Shown piece after piece: positions 1-6,581 of a DNA stretch of 11,415 bases. Origin of the DNA: Candidatus Dadabacteria bacterium (lineage in GTDB: Bacteria; Desulfobacterota_D; UBA1144; Nemesobacterales; UBA2774); NCBI GenBank assembly GCA_003229065.1, contig QIHJ01000217.1:1-11415 (forward strand), given 5' to 3'. The position numbers were made by a program, and so were the translations under genes. The notes under the pieces are model-generated. The model ran no database searches. It worked only from the letters and a program-made list of their open reading frames with translations, and was not told where the DNA came from. Within the stretch, counting starts at the first letter, position 1, and each line of letters begins with the position of its first letter.

Positions 1-544
1 GGGCTCCGAAGTGCTTATAAAGAATGTCGGGATCAACCCCTTACGCACAGGAATAATCGATATTCTTAAGCAAATGGGCGGAAATATAGAGATATCGAAT
101 TACTCCGACGCAGGGTGTGAGCCCATTGCCGATATCCTCGTAAGATCAAGTGATCTAAAAGCTCTTGAAATAAAGGGGAATATGATACCAAAGGCAATCG
201 ACGAGCTACCTATTATAGCAGTCACTGCCTGCTTTTCCGAAGGTGAGACCGTAATCAGAGAAGCGCGGGAGCTTAGAGTAAAAGAGACCGACAGAATAAA
301 AGCCGTGACTACAGAGCTAAGAAAGCTGGGCGCATCTATTGAAGAGCTGGACGACGGTATGGTGATCAAAGGAACCGGAGCCCTAAGAGGCGCAAAGTGC
401 TCGGGCTGGGGGGACCACAGGATAGCTATGGCGATTGCCGTTGCGGCCACATGTGCCGAGGGCGAGACCGAAATTAAAGGAGCTGAATGCGTATCGGTGT
501 CATATCCAGGCTTTTTTCATGATTTACGACACCTGAGGAGATAA
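1..544 (+). CDS. aroA: 3-phosphoshikimate 1-carboxyvinyltransferase (EPSP synthase), C-terminal part
   Basis: This is the C-terminal ~180 residues of EPSP synthase, which joins shikimate-3-phosphate and phosphoenolpyruvate in the sixth step of the cytoplasmic shikimate pathway. The frame is open from base 2, so the gene runs off the left edge; the GTG at 11 is internal (Val-Leu-Ile-Lys), not a start. Family signatures are clear. NPLRTG follows the cut. ELRVKETDRI (encoded near 269-298) carries the Lys and Glu/Asp of the substrate site. The DHRIAMA motif near 413-433 is nearly invariant in the family. The protein ends in SYPGFF plus a short tail, as intact AroA proteins do, so the 3' end looks complete. 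About 68 bases separate it from cmk, the usual neighbour in many bacteria. The full family length is about 430 residues, so more than half lies outside the window. Confidence 0.96.
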   Translation, partial: GSEVLIKNVGINPLRTGIIDILKQMGGNIEISNYSDAGCEPIADILVRSSDLKALEIKGNMIPKAIDELPIIAVTACFSEGETVIREARELRVKETDRIKAVTTELRKLGASIEELDDGMVIKGTGALRGAKCSGWGDHRIAMAIAVAATCAEGETEIKGAECVSVSYPGFFHDLRHLRR

Positions 545-567
545 GTACGTATCTAGTCAAACAAACC

Positions 568-596
568 CCGGATATCTGACTAAATCAAGTATCCGG
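568..596. repeat. Inverted repeat between aroA and cmk
   Basis: CCGGATA (568-574) and TATCCGG (590-596) are perfect 7-bp arms around a 15-base loop, in the short gap between aroA and cmk. No T-run follows, so it is not a textbook intrinsic terminator. It could be a weak attenuator, an mRNA-stabilising hairpin or chance. It ends 16 bases before the cmk start codon and could affect ribosome access there, which is inference only. Confidence 0.35.
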
Positions 597-612
597 CTAA
601 TTAACGAAAACC

Positions 613-1287
613 ATGTTTGAAAAAACTATAATCACGATAGACGGGCCCTCCGGTGTCGGGAAGAGCACGGCCGCTAAGGCAGTAGCTGAGAAATTAGGCC
701 TGAGTTACCTTGATACCGGAGCTATGTACAGAGCTATAGCGCTTCAGGCACAAAGGGAGAGGGTCAATATTGATAACTCAAGTGGTGAGCTTGAATCTTT
801 ACTTAAGCGCACTGAAATCACCTTTACCAGAGATCAAAACCACATTCTCTTAGTTCTCGTAAATAATGAGGATATTACCGATAAAATAAGAACCCCTGAG
901 ATTTCACGTCTCTCGTCCGACATAGCAACGAAAGGCATAGTAAGAAAGAGGCTTATAGAGATACAGCGCAGGGTAGGAAAAGAAGGCGGTATTGTGGCAG
1001 AGGGAAGGGATATGGGAACATACGTATTCCCAGACACTAAATACAAGTTTTATCTTGATGCAGAGTTAGAAATGCGCGCAAAGCGCCGATGGAATCAATT
1101 ACATGAATCCGGAAGCGATGCGAATATAGAGGATATAAGCAAGCAAATAGAAGCCAGAGACAAGCAGGACAAGGAGCGCTCAGAATCTCCCTTGCATCCG
1201 GCCCGGAATGCGGTCATAATAGATACAACGCATCTTAACGCTGATGAAGTAGTATTTAAAATAATTAAGGAAGTCCAAGACTTCTAA
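613..1287 (+). CDS. cmk: Cytidylate (CMP) kinase
   Basis: Cmk phosphorylates CMP and dCMP with ATP in the cytoplasm, recycling CMP from RNA turnover and lipid synthesis. The 224-residue protein has the expected length for the bacterial enzyme. The P-loop GPSGVGKST lies at residues 11-19. DTGAMYRA (about 34-41), of the CMP-binding region, follows. EGRDMGTYVFPD in the middle is the usual EGRDIGT-VFPD motif with Ile changed to Met. Near the C-terminus, the RDKQDKERSESPL segment matches the lid/NMP-domain signature R-x-x-D-x-x-R-x-x-SPL, followed by A-x-x-AVIIDTT. ATG 613 has no strong Shine-Dalgarno sequence, but no upstream in-frame start competes. It lies between aroA and rpsA, an order found in many proteobacteria and relatives. 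Confidence 0.96.
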   Translation: MFEKTIITIDGPSGVGKSTAAKAVAEKLGLSYLDTGAMYRAIALQAQRERVNIDNSSGELESLLKRTEITFTRDQNHILLVLVNNEDITDKIRTPEISRLSSDIATKGIVRKRLIEIQRRVGKEGGIVAEGRDMGTYVFPDTKYKFYLDAELEMRAKRRWNQLHESGSDANIEDISKQIEARDKQDKERSESPLHPARNAVIIDTTHLNADEVVFKIIKEVQDF

Positions 1288-1372
1288 AAATCATGCGCTA
1301 CCTGATACTAATTCATTAATGATAACAGATGGTTAACTGACAAACACTATATCTTATGAAAAAGGCGATTCT

Positions 1373-3061
1373 ATGGTAGATGAGAAAAATTTTGCTGAAC
1401 TTGTAGACGAGAGTATGAATGTTCCCGAAAAAGGGAAGATATTTATAGCGACGGTGGTTAGGGTCGACAAAGACGATGTGTTCCTGGATTTCGGATCGAA
1501 ATCAGAAGGTGTAGCCGCCGTACAGGAATTTTACAACAAAGAAGGCGAGCTCGCTGTCGATGTCGGTGAAGAAGTCGAAGTCGTCATAGACAGCTGGATT
1601 AATGAAGGGCTGCCAAGGCTTTCAAAAACCAAGGCCGGGCTTATAAAAGAGAAAGAAATACTCAAAAACGCATACGAGAAGGGCGAACTCGTAACTGCTA
1701 CTGTACAGCGAAAGGTAAAAGGCGGTTTGATCGCTGACGTAGGAAAAACTATAGAAATCAGAGCCTTTATACCGGGCTCTCAAATCGATATTCGTCCCCA
1801 GGCGGATTTGGATAAATTCATCGGCCAGACTATTGAAACAAGAATAATAAAACTTGCCGACAGTGATGTTGTGTTGTCGAGAAGAGCGATTCTTGAAGAA
1901 GAACGGGAAGTGCAAAGAAAAGAAACCCTCTCGAAGCTAGAACAAGGAACTACGGTTTCCGGAAAGGTTGTGAACATAATAAACCAGGGTGTTTTTGTCG
2001 ACATAGGCGGGATAGAGGGGTTCGTACCTATAAGCGAGCTCTCCTGGGGAAGAATCGCCCATCCGAGTAATGTAGTCTCTATTGACGACGATATAACGGT
2101 AGGCATCCTAAAAATTGAAAATAATGAAAGAATCACACTCAGCTTGAAGGAAACCACGTCCGACCCCTGGGAAAAGGTTCGTGATAAATACACGCCAGGC
2201 ACACAGATTACTGGTAAGGCGGTATCACTTACCGATTTCGGCGTTTTCGTAGAGCTTGAGCCAGGTGTCGAGGGGTTGGTGCATGTATCTGAAATTACAT
2301 GGACGAAACGTTTCAAACATCCCAAGGAAGTCGTAGAGCAGGGGAGCACGCTTCAGACAGTTATATTGGATGTGAACCCAGAGAACAGGCGTATATCGCT
2401 GAGTTTAAAACAGATAGAGCAGAGCCCGTGGCAGCTTTTTAAAGAAGATAACCCGGAGGGTTCAAAAATAAACGGCACCATTCGCAACGTCACCGACAAG
2501 GGTATATTCGTCGAAGTGGCGGAAAACATAGTAGGTCTTGTCAGACCGGACAGCATATCATGGGAAGGCAGAGTAAACCCTGAGGAATCTTACAAAAAAG
2601 GCAAAGAGATCGAAGTTGTCATCTTAAATGTCGATGAAAAAAATCAAAGGATAGGGCTCGGGGTAAAACAACTTTCATCCGACCCCTGGGAAGAAGCACT
2701 CAAGAAATATAAACCGCGGAAGACTTCTGTTACGGGGAAAGTAAAGGACGTAAAGGAGTGGGGTATTGTGCTCGAGCTGGAAGATAAATTAGAAGGATAC
2801 ATTCGGGCAAACGAGTATAGCGATGAAAAAGGAAGCGGCGATATAACCAAAAACGTTAAAGAAGGCGATGAAATCACCGCTCTTGTTACCGGACTTGATA
2901 AGAGAAAAAGACAGGTTAACTTGAGTAAGAAAAAGTACGAACAGTGGCGCGAAAAGCAAAGTGTATCCGATTTTATGTCCTCTCAGGGCGAGGCTTCCGT
3001 TAAACTGGGCGACTTGCTTGGCTCAAAGCTTAAATCTATATCAAATGACGAGGTAGGTTAA
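1373..3061 (+). CDS. rpsA: 30S ribosomal protein S1
   Basis: S1 binds mRNA on the small ribosomal subunit and helps unfold structured or weakly Shine-Dalgarno-led messages. The 562-residue protein shows six S1 OB-fold repeats, at about residues 21-86, 104-171, 192-260, 276-347, 363-433 and 450-520. Repeats 3-5 are the most canonical, with G-x-V-x-x-I-x-x-x-G-(V/I)-FV and (G/D)-x-(V/I)-x-G-(L/F)-V cores and RI-LS-K ends. Linkers carry the SDPW or QSPW signature near 263, 351 and 437. Repeats 1-2, the ribosome-docking part, are more divergent, as is usual. The length fits a full six-domain S1. ATG 1373 is preceded by an A/G-rich AAAAAGG at 1359-1365. An 85-base gap follows cmk. The TAA stop lies 1 base before the proposed CTG start of sppA, whose ribosome-binding site is inside the last rpsA codons. 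Confidence 0.96.
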   Translation: MVDEKNFAELVDESMNVPEKGKIFIATVVRVDKDDVFLDFGSKSEGVAAVQEFYNKEGELAVDVGEEVEVVIDSWINEGLPRLSKTKAGLIKEKEILKNAYEKGELVTATVQRKVKGGLIADVGKTIEIRAFIPGSQIDIRPQADLDKFIGQTIETRIIKLADSDVVLSRRAILEEEREVQRKETLSKLEQGTTVSGKVVNIINQGVFVDIGGIEGFVPISELSWGRIAHPSNVVSIDDDITVGILKIENNERITLSLKETTSDPWEKVRDKYTPGTQITGKAVSLTDFGVFVELEPGVEGLVHVSEITWTKRFKHPKEVVEQGSTLQTVILDVNPENRRISLSLKQIEQSPWQLFKEDNPEGSKINGTIRNVTDKGIFVEVAENIVGLVRPDSISWEGRVNPEESYKKGKEIEVVILNVDEKNQRIGLGVKQLSSDPWEEALKKYKPRKTSVTGKVKDVKEWGIVLELEDKLEGYIRANEYSDEKGSGDITKNVKEGDEITALVTGLDKRKRQVNLSKKKYEQWREKQSVSDFMSSQGEASVKLGDLLGSKLKSISNDEVG

Positions 3062-3062
3062 A

Positions 3063-3944
3063 CTGAGAAGCTTTTTACTGGCAATCTTAATACTCGTTTT
3101 CTTGTTTTTCACATTTCTAGCGGGCCTTGGATGCGGTCTTTTAATATCGGGAGAAGGCGGGTTCTCAAGCGGAGATAAAGTAGCCGTGCTGAGAGTAGAG
3201 GACGTTATTCTCGACTCACGGATATATCTGGAAAGTCTGAAGAAAATCAAAAACGACGACGGTATAAAAGCGGTTGTAGTAAGAATCAACTCACCCGGTG
3301 GAGCTGTTGGACCCTCACAGGAAATATATAGCGCGCTACTTGAGTTAAGAGAGCACAAGCCCGTTATCGCGAGTATTGGCGGAGTCGGCGCATCAGGGGG
3401 TTATTACATTGCATGCGCCGGAGAGAAGATATTCGCTAACCCGGGAACTATTACAGGCAGCATAGGGGTTATAGCCCAGTTCGCAAGCTACGAGAAGCTT
3501 CTTGCATGGGCAAAGGTGGATGTAGAAGTAATTAAAAGTGGAAAATTCAAGGACGTCGGCTCCCCATTTAGGGAGATGAACGAGACAGACCGCGAATATA
3601 TACAGGCGCTTATCGATAATGTCCATCTACAGTTTAAAACGGCCGTTTCGAAGGCAAGACACCTCGATATGAAACAGGTCGATGTGATCGCGGACGGGAA
3701 AATATTCACAGGGGAGCAAGCAAAAGAGCTCAAGCTTATTGACGAGCTTGGGACTATAAACGACGCCGTAACTTTAGCCGGCAATATGGGAGGGATCCAA
3801 GGAGAGCCCTCGGTCGTAAATTTTCCCAAGAAAAGGTCCGCATTTTTAGATATGATCCTTTCGAGTGTAAGTGCACACGGGCTATCTGGGTTCCCCACAA
3901 AATCCAGTTTTGGACTTTTCTATCTTGTTGATATAATAAATTGA
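3063..3944 (+). CDS. sppA: Signal peptide peptidase SppA, 36K type (peptidase S49)
   Basis: SppA is a membrane-anchored serine protease that degrades signal peptides left by signal peptidase. From the proposed start it has 293 residues: an N-terminal hydrophobic anchor (about 3-28), then one S49 domain, as in the short Bacillus-type SppA. INSPGG is at residues 75-80. The nucleophile Ser111 lies in GASGGYY, and the candidate catalytic Lys163 in KFKD. Their 52-residue spacing equals that of Ser147 and Lys199 in B. subtilis SppA. Start choice: the frame has no ATG or GTG upstream of the anchor and meets TAG at 3054-3056. CTG 3063 has GAGG (3050-3053) 9 bases upstream and yields a proper Arg-then-hydrophobic anchor. 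The alternative TTG 3102 would cut off most of the anchor. A Cys at about 24 sits after an imperfect lipobox, so lipidation is unlikely. The TGA stop is just before the HIT gene. Confidence 0.9.
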   Translation: MRSFLLAILILVFLFFTFLAGLGCGLLISGEGGFSSGDKVAVLRVEDVILDSRIYLESLKKIKNDDGIKAVVVRINSPGGAVGPSQEIYSALLELREHKPVIASIGGVGASGGYYIACAGEKIFANPGTITGSIGVIAQFASYEKLLAWAKVDVEVIKSGKFKDVGSPFREMNETDREYIQALIDNVHLQFKTAVSKARHLDMKQVDVIADGKIFTGEQAKELKLIDELGTINDAVTLAGNMGGIQGEPSVVNFPKKRSAFLDMILSSVSAHGLSGFPTKSSFGLFYLVDIIN

Positions 3945-3946
3945 GT

Positions 3947-4432
3947 ATGAAAACGCTTTGGGCCCCATGGAGAATAGATTATATTAAAGGGGAGAAAGAA
4001 GATGGATGCATCTTTTGCCGGAAACCCGAAGAAGAGAATGACAAAAAAAATCTTATCCTCTACAAAGGTGAAACAGGGTTTATCATCATGAACCGCTACC
4101 CCTACACAAACGGGCACCTGATGGCAGTACCGTATAAACATACGAGTAAGCTCTCGGAGCTTAACTCCGCCGAGAGGCTGGAACTGATGGACCTCACATC
4201 CAAGTGCATAGATATCCTGGGAGCTTTTAATGCAGAGGGGTTCAACGTTGGGATGAACATGGGCAGAGCAGGGGGAGCGGGGATCGAAGACCATCTTCAC
4301 TATCACATAGTACCCAGGTGGAGCGGAGACACCAATTTTATGCCTGTAATTGCTGATGTAAAAGTTATGCCCGAATACTTGGAAGATACTTACGAGACAC
4401 TCAGTCAAGAAATTAAAACTTTGGAGGGATGA
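3947..4432 (+). CDS. HIT family nucleotide hydrolase/transferase (Ap4A phosphorylase-like)
   Basis: This histidine-triad protein is a soluble enzyme expected to act on nucleotidyl phosphates such as diadenosine polyphosphates. From ATG 3947 it has 161 residues. The triad is HLHYHIV at 116-122, with the middle catalytic His at about 118. Upstream is NRYPYTNGHL (49-58), the conserved strand of the fold. CIFC at 21-24 resembles the zinc-binding CxxC of GalT/Ap4A-phosphorylase-like HIT proteins. The N-terminus KTLWAPWR and the long tail after the triad mark the subgroup that includes mycobacterial Ap4A phosphorylase Rv2613c, rather than short HinT proteins. Substrate choice (phosphorolysis or hydrolysis) cannot be told from sequence. 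TTG 3941 is an alternative start overlapping the sppA stop. No strong Shine-Dalgarno sequence is seen, so expression probably relies on coupling to sppA. The stop is 3 bases before the next gene. Confidence 0.9.
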   Translation: MKTLWAPWRIDYIKGEKEDGCIFCRKPEEENDKKNLILYKGETGFIIMNRYPYTNGHLMAVPYKHTSKLSELNSAERLELMDLTSKCIDILGAFNAEGFNVGMNMGRAGGAGIEDHLHYHIVPRWSGDTNFMPVIADVKVMPEYLEDTYETLSQEIKTLEG

Positions 4433-4435
4433 CCC

Positions 4436-4804
4436 ATGCGTTTTTTGAGAATAATATTCATCGTTATCATAATTATCTTTTTCGCAATTATTTACACCCA
4501 GAACTTAGATGTGTTTACACACACGTTTGAGCTAAAGCTCGACCTTAACACCTATTTTCTCGGGCCTTATATTACAAAGAATATAGTCCTTATACTGGGT
4601 GCATTCGCCGTGGGAGCTTTTGTTGCGCTTGTGTTCGGAGCCCTTCAATCGATGACCGCAAGCTCAGACGCAAAACGTAAGATAAAAGATCTGCAGGCGC
4701 AGGTAAAAGAACTACAGTCCCATATAAAAGAGCTTACCTCCAAAGACCCGGCTGTTGTCGAGGAAGAGCAAAAAGACGGCTCGCCGTTTTCTTCCCCGTC
4801 ATAA
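4436..4804 (+). CDS. LapA-domain (DUF1049) inner-membrane protein
   Basis: This 122-residue membrane protein has the lipopolysaccharide-assembly-protein-A domain. The first helix is at about residues 3-20, very rich in Ile and Phe, and ends in YTQN. A short periplasmic stretch follows, with alternating F-x-L-x-L typical of the family, then a second helix at about 48-70. After that comes a charged cytoplasmic region at about 75-105 with heptad-like Leu/Ile spacing (IKDLQAQVKELQSHIKEL), a likely coiled coil, and a disordered acidic/Ser tail. In E. coli, LapA works with LapB to control LpxC proteolysis and LPS synthesis. No lapB is visible here, so that role is only suggested. ATG 4436 has an excellent GGAGGGA (4423-4429) inside the end of the HIT gene, indicating one operon. 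Confidence 0.82.
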   Translation: MRFLRIIFIVIIIIFFAIIYTQNLDVFTHTFELKLDLNTYFLGPYITKNIVLILGAFAVGAFVALVFGALQSMTASSDAKRKIKDLQAQVKELQSHIKELTSKDPAVVEEEQKDGSPFSSPS

Positions 4805-4872
4805 GGCAAGTAAGTCGACACCTTGGATTGACAGGTGTTGAAAAACAAACTGTCCTTAAGAGCGCTCTCGAT

Positions 4873-4878
4873 TATAAT
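4873..4878 (+). promoter_or_regulatory. Candidate -10 element before lipA
   Basis: TATAAT at 4873-4878 matches the sigma70 -10 consensus and lies 6 bases before the preferred lipA ATG at 4885, so transcription from it would start at about that ATG and give a leaderless message. The -35 region at 17-base spacing (CTGTCC, 4850-4855) is poor, and the perfect TTGACA at 4828-4833 is too far upstream (39 bases). A 10-bp palindrome, AGAGCGCTCT, lies between them at 4859-4868. It may be chance in an A/T-rich gap. Confidence 0.35.
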
Positions 4879-4884
4879 ATCAGT

Positions 4885-5814
4885 ATGAGAAACCGGGCAA
4901 AACCGAGTTGGATAAAAGCAAAGCTTCCGGCAGGTAAGAATTACACCCATCTAAGGGGTCTCATGAGATCCCTCCACCTGAACACTGTCTGTGAAGAGGC
5001 AAGGTGTCCGAATATCGGGGAGTGCTGGGGTGCGGGCACGCTCACTTTTATGATATTAGGAGACACGTGCACCAGGAGCTGCGGCTTCTGTCATGTAAAA
5101 ACCGGAAGGGGCGGAGATATAGATTGGGAGGAGCCCGGGAGGGTCGCCGAGGCCGTAAATAAGCTAGTCGAAAATAATGCCCACATTAAGCACATCGTTA
5201 TTACCTCAGTAAACCGGGACGACCGGAACCACGAGAGCGCCTCAATATTCGGTGAGACTATTAGAAAAGTGAGGCAAGTTACCCCGGGTATTAAAATCGA
5301 AGTCCTGATACCGGATTTTAAGGGAGAAGCGGAAGCCCTTGAAAAGGTGCTTGACTCGGGCCCCGACATTCTAAACCACAACATCGAAACCGTACCCAGA
5401 CTCTACCGGCTTCCACAGGAGACACAGAGCGGGAGGAAGCGCTCTGTACGCCCTCAGGCAAACTATGACTGGTCACTCAAGGTGCTCTCAGAGAGTAAGC
5501 TGTACGGGAGCAGAGATATGCTGACAAAGTCCGGAATCATGGTCGGTCTCGGGGAGGAAACCGCCGAAATACTGGACACGCTTAAAGATTTAAGAGAGGC
5601 CGGGTGCGATATAGTTACCGTCGGGCAGTACCTTCAGCCTACTGTTGACCACCTGCCCGTTTCCAAATTCTACCACCCGCTTGAATTCGACTCGCTAAAG
5701 AGCTACGGCGAGAACATTATAGGCATCCCTCACGTAGAGGCGGGCCCGCTTGTCAGAAGCTCTTACCACGCAGAGAAACAGGTGGTAAAGCTCGGGGAAA
5801 GCTCTCTATCATAA
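4885..5814 (+). CDS. lipA: Lipoyl synthase (radical SAM)
   Basis: LipA inserts two sulfurs into protein-bound octanoyl groups, making the lipoyl cofactor of pyruvate and 2-oxoglutarate dehydrogenases and the glycine cleavage H protein. From ATG 4885 it has 309 residues, typical for the family. The auxiliary cluster motif C-x4-C-x5-C is Cys36, Cys41 and Cys47 (CEEARCPNIGEC). The radical-SAM motif C-x3-C-x2-C is Cys62, Cys66 and Cys69 (CTRSCGFC). Near the C-terminus RSSY (291-294) supplies the serine that ligates the auxiliary cluster. NHNIETVPRLY and GLGEE are also family hallmarks. Start choice: ATG 4885 gives the usual short basic lead before P-x-W-(I/L)-K-x-KLP. TTG 4828 would add 19 residues without family support or a clear ribosome site. 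No lipB is in the window. It ends 12 bases before the convergent toxin gene. Confidence 0.95.
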   Translation: MRNRAKPSWIKAKLPAGKNYTHLRGLMRSLHLNTVCEEARCPNIGECWGAGTLTFMILGDTCTRSCGFCHVKTGRGGDIDWEEPGRVAEAVNKLVENNAHIKHIVITSVNRDDRNHESASIFGETIRKVRQVTPGIKIEVLIPDFKGEAEALEKVLDSGPDILNHNIETVPRLYRLPQETQSGRKRSVRPQANYDWSLKVLSESKLYGSRDMLTKSGIMVGLGEETAEILDTLKDLREAGCDIVTVGQYLQPTVDHLPVSKFYHPLEFDSLKSYGENIIGIPHVEAGPLVRSSYHAEKQVVKLGESSLS

Positions 5815-5826
5815 ACTGATTGCAAC

Positions 5827-6249
5827 TCACAAAAAGGGGTTGATAATTTCCAGATCCTGAATTTTCTGTCCGTGCTGCAGGTCTTCGGTATAAATAACCG
5901 AGCATTCTGCACTGATCGCAGCTGTGATAATTAAGGAATCATAAAACGAATATTTCCACCGCTCAGATATCTCCAAAGCCTGAAAATAAAGCCATTCGCC
6001 TGAGTAAATCTCGCACAGTGGCACCAGTACCGAGCTCAGATATTTCCGGCAGTCTGCTATGGTGAGAGCCGTTACAAATTTACGCGTAGCTACATTAATA
6101 AATTCCTGAATCACCTGATAGCTTATACAACCATAACGATTAGCCAGTGCGTTTGTAATCAGATCATGAGACTTAAGCCGCTTATCTTTATCTTCTGAGC
6201 TGAAAGAGTATACGAAAATATTCGTATCTAAAAAATACTTATCTCTCAT
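5827..6249 (-). CDS. vapC: PIN-domain ribonuclease toxin, VapC-like
   Basis: This 140-residue PIN-domain protein is probably the toxin of a type II toxin-antitoxin pair, a metal-dependent ribonuclease. The four expected acidic residues are visible: Asp8 in FLDTNIF, Glu49 in QEFINVATRK, Asp104 in YDSLII and Asp123 in YTEDL. Length and the closing EIINPF(L) are standard for VapC-type PINs, and nothing suggests inactivation. Its ATG at 6249 lies within the 3' end of the antitoxin gene (11-base overlap), so the two are translationally coupled. RNA target (tRNA, rRNA or mRNA) cannot be predicted. It is convergent with lipA. I use the symbol generically, because subfamily assignment would need a profile search. 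Confidence 0.9.
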   Translation of the reverse strand: MRDKYFLDTNIFVYSFSSEDKDKRLKSHDLITNALANRYGCISYQVIQEFINVATRKFVTALTIADCRKYLSSVLVPLCEIYSGEWLYFQALEISERWKYSFYDSLIITAAISAECSVIYTEDLQHGQKIQDLEIINPFL

Positions 6250-6460
6250 TCATTTCATCCCTACTAAACGGACCGCCTGAGTCCGCGTAGCTCAAAGACT
6301 CCATAAGCGAATCAAAATTAACCGATCTGCTATCAACACCTACGTAGCGTTTTAACCACTCGCGAAATTCGGAATTGAGCGTAGTACGTTCTTTATAAGC
6401 TTTCTCCCTTGCTTTCCGAATAATCTCATCATCTGCGCTGAAAGTAATATTTTTCTTCAT
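6239..6460 (-). CDS. Ribbon-helix-helix-like antitoxin of the VapBC pair
   Basis: This 73-residue protein is encoded directly upstream of the PIN toxin and overlaps it by 11 bases. Residues about 3-40 (NITFSADDEIIRKAREKA, then a Thr-Thr-Leu-Asn turn and FREWLKRYVG) fit a ribbon-helix-helix: a short DNA-reading strand followed by two helices. Residues about 41-73 are Ser/Asp-rich with little order predicted by eye, the usual toxin-wrapping tail of such antitoxins, ending in the charged DEMNER that overlaps the toxin start. It should neutralise the PIN toxin and, alone or in complex, repress the pair from the operator at 6486-6513. The start ATG at 6460 follows a weak GGTATCGG purine stretch. 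Confidence 0.85.
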   Translation of the reverse strand: MKKNITFSADDEIIRKAREKAYKERTTLNSEFREWLKRYVGVDSRSVNFDSLMESLSYADSGGPFSRDEMNER

Positions 6461-6485
6461 ATCCGATACCTTTTTACAATTTTTT

Positions 6486-6513
6486 GTGTATCAGTGTACA
6501 CTATTTTCGTGTA
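6486..6513. promoter_or_regulatory. Candidate antitoxin operator (GTGTA half-sites)
   Basis: A perfect 10-bp palindrome, AGTGTACACT (6493-6502), overlaps the -10 element of the TA promoter. Its GTGTA core recurs in the same orientation at 6486-6490 and 6509-6513, beside the palindromic copy at 6494-6498. Clustered short half-sites over the core promoter are typical of ribbon-helix-helix antitoxin operators, where several dimers bind side by side. Binding is inferred. Confidence 0.6.
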
Positions 6514-6528
6514 GTATGAAAGTGTCAA
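6500..6528 (-). promoter_or_regulatory. Promoter of the toxin-antitoxin operon
   Basis: Read on the minus strand, a perfect -35 TTGACA (6528-6523) is followed after 17 bases by -10 AATAGT (6505-6500, 4 of 6 consensus). The start point would be near 6493, leaving a leader of about 33 bases to the antitoxin ATG. The strong -35, weak -10 and overlapping operator fit a promoter designed to be repressed. Confidence 0.65.
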
Positions 6529-6581
6529 TATTTTCTCTGTCATAAGAGACCTTGATTATTCCCTAAAAGTATTTAAGATCA

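Noticed and set aside
1288..1372. A promoter for rpsA in the gap after cmk
   Set aside because: CTGACA at 1337-1342 has no acceptable -10 at 16-18 bases, and other A/T-rich boxes lack a -35. I cannot support a specific site.
1356..1379. A 7-codon reading frame (ATG at 1356) overlapping the rpsA start
   Set aside because: It is too short to distinguish from chance, and its AAAAAGG also serves as the likely rpsA ribosome site. There is no evidence it is translated.
1780..2349. A 189-codon open frame on the minus strand inside rpsA
   Set aside because: It lies antisense to a highly conserved six-repeat S1 gene and has no recognisable domain; its Ser/Thr/Pro-rich content is typical of an antisense shadow.
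3063..3137. SppA as a lipoprotein (Cys near residue 24)
   Set aside because: The residues before the Cys (Gly-Leu-Gly) lack the Leu/Val expected at -3 of a lipobox, and the segment fits a plain membrane anchor.
3920..4408. A 162-codon minus-strand open frame across the HIT gene
   Set aside because: It is opposite to a clear HIT protein with the full triad motif, has no start context and no family signature.
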